DNA of 64,000 nt from Lingula anatina (lineage: Eukaryota > Brachiopoda > Lingulata > Lingulida > Lingulidae): positions 87,809 to 151,808 of the forward strand of contig NW_019773692.1 in assembly GCF_001039355.2 (NCBI RefSeq). The letters run 5' to 3'. This document shows positions 34,883-47,800 of this stretch, one piece after another (the stretch's first letter is position 1; each line of letters opens with the position of its first letter). A model generated the notes under the pieces. The model was given only the letters and a program-made list of their open reading frames with translations. It was not told the DNA's origin and did not search any database. Position numbers and translations under genes: made by a program.

Positions 34883-37800
34883 CTACGTGATGTTCTTTTC
34901 TGGCGCCTGTTTGTGAGCGATATACAGGAAGCAAATACTGGAGAGTGCGCTGACCAAGAAGATGACATCAAACCACCTGTGGTAGAAATTAAACTGCAGA
35001 TCTCCCAAAACATCTGTGATGATAGACCTGAAATAGATGAAGAAAGACATTTAACTAGAAATCTCCAGCTTGTGCTCCAAGTAAAGATTTTATCACCCAG
35101 TTAATCCTCTGGGCTGTGGTGATCTAATCATAATTAGATATATTACTCAGTTAAACACATTGGTGGCTTTGGGTGGGGCAGCAGAGGGATTAGAATGGTT
35201 CCCTTTGAACAGCTAATCATAATAAGATGTCTATCACTGCAATTTTATAGAATCTACATAGAAAATATTCTCACCTATATTCAGAAGGCATGTTCATCCT
35301 CATCAGTAAAACAGAAGATACAAAATACATTCCCTGAAATGGAATACACTGTCATGTTAAATATGTCAAATCACACAATCTTTGATCACTGAGTTGAAAC
35401 AAATCTTAACCATTATGTCTACTCAACCTCTTTTAAATTAGAACAAAATATGACGGATATCATACATGAATTTGAAAAACTCAAAAGTCCTCTGTCACAG
35501 TGTCTGCACAATAAGGTGGGGCCACTGTAACAGTATCACTATCAAGCAAAGCAATTCAGTTTGTTCAACAAATGATGAACACAGCTACAACTTACCATAA
35601 TCTGAGCAAGAGCTAACACTATCACATTGGAAGATTTGTTACTGGCTATGGCATAGAAAAACTGAAAAAGATGAACCCAATGAGAAAAAAGCCACAATGC
35701 TAAATGTTTGGGTTGTATCCATACAAAAAAAGCTGGAGATGGTGTCAAAAATATTTTCAAAACTTTAAACAAACTATATATTTCCACCTACTTCAGAAAA
35801 TGTAATAGAAGGCAGACCAGAGTCTGTATTACTTGTCACCTTGTAATTCAAAGCTAATCTTGTGCAAATGTGAATGAACAGAGACTTTTCTACCATAGTA
35901 GCTGACATTTACTACCTTTGATGTACTTGAAACTTCAAAGTGCTCAAATTATTGGGTCCCAAAGTGTCCAAGATATACATAGTCTACCATACTTAGGCAA
36001 TAATCTTCAGAAATAATTTTTTTTCAACTTATGTTGTCCTATTTTGATAGTTCCTGTTTGGGTTGAGAGTGACTGCTTGAACATAAAACATACAGCTTAC
36101 CTTAGTAAGAGTTATCAACAAACCCCTTATAGATGTCACCACGATGATTCCAACTAAAAAGAAAGATATGTGCTGGGAGAAGAATTTCACCTGAAATTGT
36201 TAAGTATCCACATTAACATTCAAATTAGAACCACAGTAACTTTTCCCATCAACTCACAAAATACACCTCTGTGACCATTACATTAAGGAGTTCAAACCAA
36301 AATTTTACTTTAACTTAATTCAGGTATGCTTTCATTAAGGATAAATCCATAGTAAAATGCTAAATAATGTCACTATTGATCTAAAGCATCAGCTGATTGA
36401 TCAGTTTCATAAATCATTTCATTAAGTGGATTATGATCAAGTAACCTTGGGTCAAGTTCACAAAACTTCAATTTCAGATCAACTCTTTTAATTTGAGGCC
36501 AACAATTAAAAGGTAAAAACAAACTAGCTTTAAGTTCAGACCAACTATCGTTTTGAAGTACAGCTAACAGTAAAGATGAAATCACCACTTACATCAAACT
36601 GAATTCCAAAGTACTTGACAGCTATTTCTATTCCTCTAGTCACAGGATCTGTCTTCCCTACTCTGTCAAATACTATATTGATTGTAGCCTGGAATGTACA
36701 CACAGCATTACGTAACATTCTATGTAATTAATATTAAAAGTTGTCAGTGTACACAGTACAATTGACAAATGCACATTGACAATTTTTATCTAAATTTACT
36801 TTTAAGTAAATTATTGGTTCCATGTACGTACAGATTTAAATTTCAATACTTAACTTTCTTTGTAATTAGTATGTTAATTTAAATCTAAGTTATATTTTCT
36901 TTGTAATTTATAAGTTAGTCTATATTTCTTTCAGTGATGTTGCAGATGAAAAATATGTTTACTATCCAATCCTACTTACCAGGCATATTTTACAACAACA
37001 ATAGACTGAGAAAAAATATCCAAGGAAATTAAAATATTTTCCCTTAAAAGTCTTAGAATACTCCATCCTTTCCTAAAAGATAGATAGCATTATTTAATTT
37101 TGAAAATCACATTGCAGAAGATGAGTCAATTATTATAATATTATTATTCAACTTATTCCCAATCTGAAAAAAATATGTGGATACTATTACTTTCAAACAG
37201 ATAGAATACAATCTGCCCATAATAAAAAAAGACCATACAGTCTGATATATTTATAAATATTATTCACACTACAGATGGCACCAGCAGTCAAGACAAGCCA
37301 CTTACCTGAGTGTTATGTAAATCCACTGTTTCCAGGAACAGCTGTCTACTGAGCTCCTCCAAGGCATCTGCCTCCTGGCGAAGTTGACCTAAATCTGAGT
37401 GTTGAAGTTAAGGAAAGTGTATGATATATCTTGACTGCCTTTAACAGTTGTTCCAGTATCTGAAAAGCTCTGAGCAGTTATTTTATATTCTTGCTCGTTT
37501 TTATCTAGTGCTCAATATATCCCGTTTTTCTGACCAGGACAGAGCTAATGAACCAAATCAAAGACACCCCACCCCCCAAACTATGAACACATCTTTTACC
37601 CAGTTTGGTCATGAAAGGATACTTTCTCCACTGCCTGCAGAAGCGAAACTTTTCACTAGTCCCCAAATCCCACTCCGGCTCTCCCCTGTGTTGGTTCGCT
37701 GCATGGCCTCCCTCTTCGCTACAGCAATTCTGCAACATTAGCACATTATTGATTCTTCATTTATCTAATGATATTTACTATATTATTTTTTCTAAATACT

Positions 37801-40800
37801 AAGTGAGTTAATAAATAAATAATTCATAATAGGCATGTTCACAAACAGATAGGTAAAACTTTTTATATGTTTCACCGATCTCATTCATTTCAAGACAATT
37901 GTAATAGTGTCCAGATAAATTAATATATGACTTTTAGATCTCACCTTTTCTTTTTCATTAAGATCATGTCAATAGTTTGCATAAGTCTCCTCTCTACCAT
38001 CTGAATGTCTGCATCACTAACTGGTCTGATGAAGGGAAGAGACAGAGATAAGATAAATCCATTTGACAGAAATCCGGAAATAATTAATTTAACCAATTCA
38101 ATGTTGTCTGAAATGTTTAAAATTATAACATTTCTATGAACTAAGCCTTTTTAAAAACTGACCAAAACATCGAAACCACAAAAACAGAGACAACTTTCTG
38201 TCCATGTAGAGCAACAGTTCCCACAAACAATCCAAAAATATCAAGCAACTTATCCTCACCGTGCACCTTATCAGTGTGAATGCTTCAATAAACAACCAAA
38301 GAACATAAATTTGTTACTTTCAGGGATATACATATATGTTGTTACACACTCAGATATTCAGCATAATCATAGGCTCTATTCCCATAGATTTTAGATCGAT
38401 CTATCCCCGCGGGGAGTCTCACTAGATTACTTTCAGATAATCCGACTTAAATGTCGGATTATCTGAAAGTAATCCGACTTAAATGTCCGTCCCGCCTACT
38501 ACAAGCTGTAAGGGGGTAATTAACTTTCGTGTCCGCCTGGCTGACAGCTATTTAGCGTGAACCCCCAGGGAGTTAGGTCGATCTAAAGTGGGTAGATCTA
38601 ATCTCTGGAAATGGGGTGATAGAGTATGTTTCTCCTATGTGGGGACTCTGGCTGAATACAATCAGATTAACAGATTAAAACTCCTATTTCCTGGCACTGA
38701 GTAAAATACAGAAAAGCTATAAAGAAACCAGTACTTAAAGGGATAATAACTCTTCCTATGATATCTATATTTCACAATAAAAACATTGTGAACAGTTCAT
38801 AGAAATATAATATATTCTGTTGTACCACAAAAACTGCAGTTATAGCTATTATTCTGTCTGAGCTTGTCTTTAGACCACGTGACCTCCATTGATGGCCATG
38901 CTCTGTTATAATCTCTTAAAAGATTAAAACAAAAAAGCAAACTTTTTTAAAATAAACCTGGGACTAACTTTGAATGTAAAAATGGATTCATTAACCACTG
39001 GTAAGTATGAAAAAAATGTTCTTTACTCTAGGAAAATTCATTTTTTGGCCAAAACGAAGAGTTATTATCCCTTTAAGAAACAAGAGGAGGCATATTGTTA
39101 ATCTGCTTGCATTTAGCAAGTCTCTATGGAGTTAACATTAATTACCTAGTAAAACAGTTTCATTGTGAACACAATCTAATTTTTTTTATTTTCATCATCA
39201 CACCTTTCTTCTTACCTGATAAAATAAAACATGGATGTGTAAGGATAGTTGACAGCACCAAATCCAGACAACACTGCCATCAATGTCACTCCTATCACCC
39301 CTACTCTGCCTATATACTGCTCTATAGAGATGTAGTCTGGAATATAGAATTTATGTGTCTAGTTCCACCTCTGCTGGATCTGCTTACAGTATTGTGTATA
39401 TCACACTTGACACTGTTTACAGGGAAGGGGTCTCCTTTCTTCCCGAAGAAGTACAGATAAATAAGCCAATTGTTTCATAATAATAATAATAATAATAATA
39501 CTATCATTACCATACTTGACACTGTGTATTGGGAAGGGGTCTCCTATCTTCCAGAAGAAGTACAGATAAATAAGCCAAGCGATAGTGGTTAAGCCAATCC
39601 TGATATGCTTTTTCTGGGACACTAATGAGAAAAAACGGGATGATTATTAGCAGTTCTTTATAAATTACCATTATAATACTTTTTAATTCAATCATCTCAT
39701 TATATATATATATATTTATTGCAGGTCACATATAATGTGTATGTATATATAAAAGTAATATACTTAAATTAAAAACTGTAAAAATACTCACTTCTCATAA
39801 TAATTAATCCCTACGGTTTCTATTTTCAAAACTTAGATATAGTTCTTTAGTTATCGCTCTAGTTCTTTAATACAAAATGAGTGAAAAAATAATATATGTT
39901 ATATATTGGCTGTATTATATAATAGTTTGATATAAAATTCAGTACCACGAAGTACTGTTGACCCTTACCAAACTGGACGTTACTGACCACAAAGTAGGCA
40001 ATATAATATGGCAGTACAATGATAAGGAACAGCAGCATGGCATACAGACCTACATACCAGTGAAACTTTCTGGAGCTGAATTAGAATTATCACAAAAATA
40101 ATCACAATCAAGTAGTTAGATTTTAGTTCAAGCTCAATGATATAGAATAAGTGGTAAATGATACTTCAAAAAAAGACAACACATCATTACAACACATATT
40201 TTTTTTCTTTTAAATATAAAACAGTTTCTCTATTTCAAATGTAATTGATATTCAAAACATATTGCTTTTTATTGTAAGTTACAGAATCATGTCATCAATG
40301 ACAAAGAGGAGAGAATAAGCATCCACTACTTAAAATAAGTAACCTGATGTACCCTGTTCCTTCACAGCCTACCTTGCATCTAGAACCCCCAAAATTTCAA
40401 ATATAATCAGTTCAAACATGGCACAGGACAAGGCAAAGGTCACAGAGAAACACAGCAACACAACAAAATGGTGCACCTATGAAAAATAAATAAGTTATAA
40501 CTGATGTCAATTTGCCGTTCTCCACATCTTCTAATGGAAACGGAGAATGTATTTGAGAAACAAACTGTAGACTTACACTTTGTATGCAGAATGAAATTTT
40601 CAAAATTAGATAATCTCTTTCTTTTTATTTATTTTTTTCTTTAAAGTCGTATTTAGTATTTAAAAAGTGAATTTATACTCATGTGTGATAGGGAAAGAAG
40701 TCGCAACTCAAACCTCATAATCTCTAAAAAGCTGCTTTAAGAAAAATACCCATCCTCCTGCAAAGAAGATGATCTGAAATAAACAAAAATTGAAATAAAA

Positions 40801-40962
40801 ATACAAAACATAATTATGTTGAGTAGGTCTCCATAATAATAAAGTTTAATGTTCTGGTACTTCTAAAGGAAAACTACACGGATAATATTTTCAAGATGGT
40901 GTTTGTGGAAATGAAAGTAAATCACTTTGCAACACAAAAACTGTAAAATGATTAATTAAGAT

Positions 40963-40994
<32 letters not shown>

Positions 40995-41260
40995 TTCAGA
41001 AAGATATTTCAGTGCACTGATGATTCATTTGGCTGTAGCTAAGTGAAGGTCCAGTTGCTAGGGCAGAATTCTTTAGGCTGTGAGTTATGAAAGGAATTAA
41101 GTACAGCCTAAAGACAGGTGTCACTGCAGTAAACGGTGACACATCTGTCACAGCACGGCATTTCAAATTCACTTTTGTAAAATCCAAACTAAGCTTCGTC
41201 AACCAAACTTGTTCTTACCTGAGAAAAGAACATCACACAAGAATCCACGAGAAATGACAT
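34883..41260 (-). CDS. GPR89: Golgi pH regulator (GPHR, GPR89 family)
   Basis: A multi-pass membrane protein of the Golgi/ER that acts as an anion channel keeping the Golgi lumen acidic. Fifteen exons give 452 residues (human 455): 41219-41260, 40714-40773, 40373-40476, 39969-40069, 39511-39621, 39216-39336, 37945-38025, 37623-37729, 37306-37388, 36980-37072, 36593-36688, 36101-36190, 35596-35661, 35275-35333, 34883-35027. The start [14 protein letters not shown] equals the human protein. Other landmarks are [107 protein letters not shown] and [17 protein letters not shown], ending in stop TAG. All phases fit. Head-to-head with USP25/28. Confidence 0.96.
38376..38617. mobile_element. Palindromic MITE-like element, copy 3 with internal hairpin
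   Basis: The left end ATTCCCATAGATTTTAGATCGATCTA pairs with the reversed right end (CCCCATTTCCAGAGATTAGATC). It contains GTCCCGCCTACTACAAGCTG and GGGGGTAATTAACTTTCGTG as in the copy at 47746. An extra 22-bp perfect stem lies at 38425-38446 and 38453-38474. In a GPR89 intron. Confidence 0.78.
39395..39480. repeat. Partial, diverged copy of a GPR89 exon end with donor region
   Basis: Plus-strand 39408-39470 repeats 39512-39575 (coding for [20 protein letters not shown]) with about six differences and a changed donor. It lies about 105 bp downstream in the intron of the genuine exon 39511-39621. Confidence 0.85.
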
Positions 41261-41853
41261 TCTGAGTGGTAAGAAAGCTATCTAAAGGGGTGAAAATTCA
41301 ACAATAATGCCTCAGTTCAATCATTCCATGGGAGGCGCCATGTTTATTAGCCTAGGCTTCTTGAAAAGCTATTGGTGATTGGTTAATAGTTGGTTCACAG
41401 AGAAATGTTATTTATCAAAAAGTAAAACATTGATTCTTCTTTTTAAACACACATGATGTAATATCTATACCTATTAAGTTTTTATTAAGATTTAGCAAAG
41501 AGTTTTCTTTAGGCGCAGCAGACATCATTTATTTCCCCCGTGTTTGTGAGTATGAATGATGAGGTACAGCCAATCAATGTCCAGGTTATGGCGGTGATGA
41601 TGAGTGGAATCCTTCGGCTCTTCGATCAATTGGACATTCACCTTCAAATGTCTATATTTGATGAAATAAAATGTACGAAAAAAAGGATGAATTGTTAAGA
41701 CGTCTCCTCTGTTGGGTTTTATTTAATATTTTGTTTACATTTGGGCAGTTTTAAACAAAAAATCGATGACTTTCATAAAGTTCTCTCTGAAGTGATTGAT
41801 ATTGTGAGGGAGCAGTTTTGCTCTTCCGTAAGCGCCATGTTTACAACTCCAAC
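41261..41853. promoter_or_regulatory. Bidirectional promoter region of GPR89 and USP25/28
   Basis: Only 593 bp separate the two start codons. Inverted CCAAT boxes (ATTGG) stand at about 41374 and 41381 and a direct CCAAT near 41571. Two identical CGCCATGTT motifs (YY1-like) lie at about 41337 and 41834, one near each gene. This fits a housekeeping TATA-less bidirectional promoter. Confidence 0.65.
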
Positions 41854-41857
41854 ATGA
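41837..41857 (+). other. Short upstream ORF overlapping the USP start codon
   Basis: ATG at 41837 opens a six-codon frame (MFTTPT) whose TGA overlaps the main ATG as ATGA (41854-41857). It would be in the 5' leader only if transcription starts upstream of 41837, which is unknown. Confidence 0.4.
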
Positions 41858-44800
41858 CTGTAGAGCAGTCATTGCTACCGCAATCTTATAATAAGAACCA
41901 GGTAAGTCGTCCTCTTTATAACTCAGCAACTTCATGTCAAAATGACTAAGCATTAGAGCGAATGTATACTAAATCATAAGCTGTATGCTTCCTCATATCG
42001 ATAAAACGCGGCGCTGTCTCAGACGCTGGGCACCCAACGCGTTCAGTATTACGCATTGGTGTCGGAAATCCCCTTATATACACTGTCCAGGTTTGACTAA
42101 TTTATACATAAAAGAAGTTGTACGATTTGTTATGATGTTACCTGCAGATAGTAACATTTAATATAAGAAATCAATAGCATGTTATGTGCTGTATATCAGC
42201 AAACTGACCCTACCCCCTTAGTTATATCTTGCACCTCAACTTCAGCTTGCACTTTCAATACTGCAGCTAGTGACAGAGCCTCTCTCCTTGCAGACTAAGA
42301 TTTTTGCTGCTGAAGTGCAAAAATGGTGTTCAAGTGATGATTTTCAATTTTACTGCAAACATGAAAAAGAGAAGATCTTGCAGTGTTTGTTGTCCACTTT
42401 CTATTTGCACCCATTTTGCATGAAGGTGGTTTAATTTGTACAGATTATTTAGGAAACTTTTATCCATTGAAGAACAAACTGTATCAGTTATTACTGTGTA
42501 CAGTGAAGTTGATACCCAATCTTCCTATACATGCAAAGAATTTAAAGTTATATATTATATAACCAGTCAAGGCACCTGTCATAGAGCTATTACTGTAGAT
42601 GATGCCTACTTGACCCAAGTTGACCTTGAGGAGGATATGAACTATGTTTACAACACTGGGAGTGAAATGAAGTGGGTGCTTAATAATCTGATATTGCTTG
42701 CTATAAGATTGTTATAAATGAATGGACTCAATTTTCATAGCAGAAAAATGTAAACTAGTCTAGTCCTTCACACCCATCCCTCTAGCATGGGTCAATTAAT
42801 GACTTAATATTTTTCCAGCCAGAAAACAACCTTCTAAGCAGAACAGAGTTTCAGTGTCAGTCCCATGAGCAATGTGATTATACGAGAGTTTGTTTCTGGG
42901 TGGAGAAACAATTTCTAAGGAATTTCTCACAAGAAGAAGTCAGTTTCTTGTTGCCATTCCCCCCACCACGAGAGTATGTGTATGATTTTATGATGATAAT
43001 GCTGTGTTGTTTTACATGTTGTCATTTGACCTGCTGCTATCTCAGTATTGTCTATTATGTCCTTTACAGCCAGAGCGTCCAGTACGTATAGAACCCAATG
43101 TGTTAGAGCAGATTAAGGAGGTGACGGGTATTGAGGACGTCAAGGTGATCAGCCAGGCTATATCAGCTTGCTGTACAGAGCAGGGGAAGTATGACTTGTC
43201 TGAGGTGGTCTCTCTGCTCGTCTCGGAAGTGGCGACCATCAAACCCACACAGCAGAAACCGGTACGTATAGTGGACAGGATGAGGATAATCCATAATAAT
43301 CCACATAATAATCCCCATGAACAAGACAATTGTAACTTTTTTATCTGTGACAGACTGGTTCGCTGGTTCGCCAACCATTGTTTGACCTCCCCTGTGAGGC
43401 ATTTCATTGAGAAAAAAAAACAATTGGGATACATTCTTTGCTGTAGTTTTATTTTGACTTAAGCAACTTATAAATTATTATAGCAATTTTTCTGTGCATC
43501 AAAGCTACTTGGTCAAGACCAATCTCCCCTGACTTCATAAACACTGCTGAAGGAAAAGAGTTATTTCAGCAGCTACGTACTGTTGTACTGAAGGAGAAGT
43601 GTCATTTCAGGAGCCTGTAGAGAAACCAGAGAAGGACACGGAGCAGACGACAACCAAGATTATCACCCAGCCCACGGATGCCACAGATGTCCCTGTGAAC
43701 ACACGCAAATCTAAGAGTGACAGTGCATGTAGGTATCCCTGTGAACACACGCAAGTCTAAGAGTGACAGTGCATGTAGGTAGTCCGGTGGAGTCCAGTGG
43801 AGTAAATAACTGATAGATAGCATAAACAAGAAAAATTACACAATATATATGCATTGCAGTTTTGAGGCTTCTTTTTGATTTGTGAGAGACCTCATGATCA
43901 TAGAAAACAGGAGTTTTCAAACTGTTGTGAACAGTATGTGATAAGGAACACCAAAATGCCATTTTAAGCCCAAAGTGTGCTTATTTATGGAGATTGATTG
44001 CAATATGCTACTACGATAAAGATAATTGCAAGACAGTTAGTTTATGCCAGAATAGTAAGAGTATTGCCATTCAAAAAGTCATTGAAAAGTCATCAGGTTT
44101 TACTTGCTAAGTTTTGCATGGTTTGGGCAGCCTGAGATGATGAGATAAGATAAGATAAAGATTTATTTAACCATTAGATGTACAAAAATATACAACACCA
44201 AGAATCCATTACACAGCAGCAGTGTTGCTGTGTTAGAAAGAGTAGTAAGATTTAAATAAGTTTTAGAATGCTACTCCTTTTATCTCCAAGTTTGGTTTTG
44301 TTGCAGTAGTAGTTGACCTGACCAACGATGAAGATCAGCTCCAGAAAGCCATCGCTGCCAGCCTGCAGGACAACCAGGGAATTCTGGGAGGACAGATCTC
44401 GCGAGAGGAGCAAGATATTAGTAGGCGAGTCTGGAATCTGGAGAAACCAATAGTGGTCTATCTCTGCTCTCCCCAATTGACAAGTTGTGTTCCCTGCATA
44501 ATTAGTGAAAATAGGCCTTGAGCATGAGCCCTGATGAAACAAAAGTATCAGTTAATATGAGATAGTTTACATTATTGACAGATATGTGTCATTTTGTCTC
44601 AGTGAAACTGTTTTAACATAAGTTGATAAAGATAAAAAATAAAAATATAATAAAATGACACTATTGTTGATCTTGATGATATACTTCAATTGTTTCCATA
44701 CAGAATCCTTGAGGCGAGTCTGGCAGAGAGTAAAGCTGGCACCAAAAGGAAAAGAGGCGACATTTGGTTTGTTGACCCCCTCAATCCATATGAGAGGAGA

Positions 44801-44869
44801 AGGAAGGAGGCGTGGCCAGTGGGGCTCAAAAATGTGGGCAACACGTGTTGGTTTAGTGCAGTCATACAG
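41854..44869 (+). CDS. USP25/USP28: USP exons 1-5 (UBA, SIM, UIM and catalytic Cys)
   Basis: Exons: 41854-41901, 43070-43261, 43611-43728, 44307-44424, 44704-44869. Exon 2 encodes [20 protein letters not shown], the UBA-like fold. Exon 4 encodes [19 protein letters not shown]. The exon 4/5 junction (DIS then RILEASLAE) is required by the protein, but the intron starts with GC (AG then GCGAGT) and ends in CAG, so it appears to be a GC-AG intron. Exon 5 ends in the Cys box. Confidence 0.9.
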
Positions 44870-47800
44870 GTAAAACCACTGCAAGAACTGTGTTACAAGA
44901 TGGATTCAGTCAAATTCTTTTTTTCCTTAACCAGAAAGTGATCCACATTCTTGCCAGTCCCTAAATCGGCTCAATCATTTCTTTCTTCCTGGTTGAGTTG
45001 TTGCTTTAGGATTATTGTATTTTATAATTGCAACCCTGAAGAATAAATATTCCAGATTAGCACGCAATGCTTCTGTGGGGTTAATTCTGGTTGCCATAGC
45101 AATGTATGACTTTCAACCTTCTCTCTATGAAGTCTAAGGGAGAGTGCAAATGTCATAGATATTTAATGTAACTAATGACAATGCCAAAATAATATTTGTG
45201 TCAGAGAAATTCAAATAGAACATGATATTTAATTAGTTTTATTCGTTTTCAATGAAGTCCTTTTCTGAAGTTGGTTTCTAGATGCTGAGTGCAGTTAAAG
45301 TTGTCAGTTATAATAATCAATGCTTTGTTTTCAGTCATTGTTTCATCTTCCTATCTTCCGCCACTTGGTGCTGAATTTTGTCTCTCCAGCGGAGACACCA
45401 CAGGGAACGCTACAGGTAGGCATAGCACACTGGTTTTTATAGGCTCGATTCCATTACTTTTATATTGATTGATGGACTGATTTTGATTTAAGTACATTTA
45501 TACCAGGACTGTGACAAAACAGTACTTACTTTAACTAATATACTAAAACTTCAATAAATTATTAACAATTTACACACAGACAGCGGTTGACTTAGTTCAT
45601 TGGTCTTCAGTGAACCAGTAAGACATCATTAACAAGTTAAGTTACATTGACTTGTGGTTAATATTAGTGTTTTACTACAGGGTATTGTGTTCAGTATTAC
45701 AGATTAACAGCAATTCTGTCTATTTTCCCAGGAAAAGCGTAACCTGCGTTTCATGCATGAGCTGCGGCGTTTGTTTGCACTGATGATCGGGTCTCAGAGG
45801 AAGTATGTTGACCCTTCTAAGGCTGTGGATATCTTAAAGGAAGCCTTCACTTCTCCTAGTGGTACCAGTGACAGTCAACAGGTACTTATATATCATAATG
45901 TATAGAGTTAATAGTATACCAAGACTGTGGATATCTTAAAGGAAGCCTTCACTTCTCCTAGCGGTACCAGTGACAGTCAACAGGTACTTTTATCACGTTG
46001 CAAAAATAATACATAAATAAATAAAAAAATTAATAAATAAATTAATTAATTAAAATGTTTCCATCAGTTCAATAATATAACTTGTGTATATTCTAGGATG
46101 TGAGTGAGTTTCAGCACAAGTTACTAGAGTGGTTGGAGTTCACATGTTATAATAGACCTTGTATATATTCTAGGATGTGAGTGAGTTTCAGCACAAGTTA
46201 CTGGAATGGTTGGAGGAAGCTTTCACATGTCATGACTCCAGACCTACATCCCCTACACAAGGGTAAGGATTTGGGACTGCCTCTAACCAGACATGCTGAA
46301 ATTTTTATAAATACAGTGATAATTTGGACCAGTAGTTAGGAAAACACTTCTGACTTTTTATAAGACTGACTGTAAAATCAAAATGTTAGCATTCATACTC
46401 ACTCACTGTTTTATCTGGCCTTGAACATATTATTAGCAGTGACTGATAAGACTGACAGCTAATGCATGTTTGTTACTACTGAACTTGTTACTCAGCTCAT
46501 GCCATATGTGTTAGAAATCTTTGTACATGGCAATTACATGCTAGAAATCTTTTTTTTGCCAGACATACACCAGAATATTTTTTCCTGATATGAGGATTGT
46601 TTATTTTAATATTACACTTGCAATGAAAAAAAAAAAAACTAAATTGAGCAGTCAGATGAAGTTCTGATATAGAATGCCAGGTTTAGAAATCACTGATTTA
46701 TCAGAGTTTTTGTGTGTATTAATGCTGAGGTGATGTTTAGAGATATAAAGTCCTCATGACTGTCTTATTTCAGAACTAGTACATGTGAAATTAAGAGATA
46801 TAAAGACCTTATGACTGTCTTATTTCAGAACTAGTAGTGAAGAATCTCTTAGTAGTGCCAAAAACCCCATGATAGATTTATTCTATGGCCAAGTCACCAC
46901 GGATGGATTCCATGAAGGTAGTGAGCATGGTTTTAAGGTCTATTATCGTAATATTTGAGAGGATATTTTCATATGATTTTACATGGTTTTCCAATATTCC
47001 TTCGTTGGGTTAAAGTTTTTAATTGAAATAGTCACAGACAAAAGTTTTTTTTTTTTTAATGAGTAAATATATATAATGGAGCCTGCATATTCCAGGTGAC
47101 CTTGTTTTTATTTCACTTTGTTCAGCAAGGACATGTCAGGGTGCCATTAGTTTTGATATTTTTCAACATAATTTGTATATTAATTCACATAATTTGTTTA
47201 TAGTTCTGCATAATTTGTGTATAAATTCACATAGTTTGTATATAAAACAACATAATTTGTGTATCAATCCACATTACTGTGGTTTATTTCCAGGCAAAGC
47301 TTTCTGCAGACAGGAGACATTTGGTCAGTTTCCTCTCCAAGTGAATGGTTTCCATGACATCCATGAGAGTCTAGAGAACGCCACGGCACAGGGAGAGATT
47401 GAGACTGTCACTGGGGAGTCCTCATCTAAATCTGGCCAGGAGGTAAACTATCTTAAAATAAGTCAGGTGGTTTATTTATTTATTTATTTATTTTTTTTTT
47501 AATGTATTTTTTCCATAAAAGTGGTATATCTTCCCCATATCCCTGGTGTGATTTATCTTTGGAATAGAAACAGTTTATAATGACTTCGTAGACCCGTATC
47601 AGGTTAAAAAAATTCATCTGAATAAATTTTGTTGAAGCTGTATGAAGATATATGGTTGACTCTCTGATCTTGTCTCTAGACTCAGTTTTTTTGGTTTCCC
47701 TCGTTATGTGTTGTGTGGTGATTTTTGACCAGAAACAGTTTAAGGGCGTATTCCCAGAGCTTTTAGATCGATCTATTCCCGCGGGGAGTCTCAGTAGATT

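Noticed and set aside
42436-42717. Coding exon inside USP intron 1
   Set aside because: It has no good start or splice sites, no recognisable family, and the protein joins exon 1 to exon 2 properly without it.
43042-43434. Minus-strand open frames of 86-130 codons
   Set aside because: Antisense shadows of USP exon 2; the plus-strand reading matches the family and has the splice sites.
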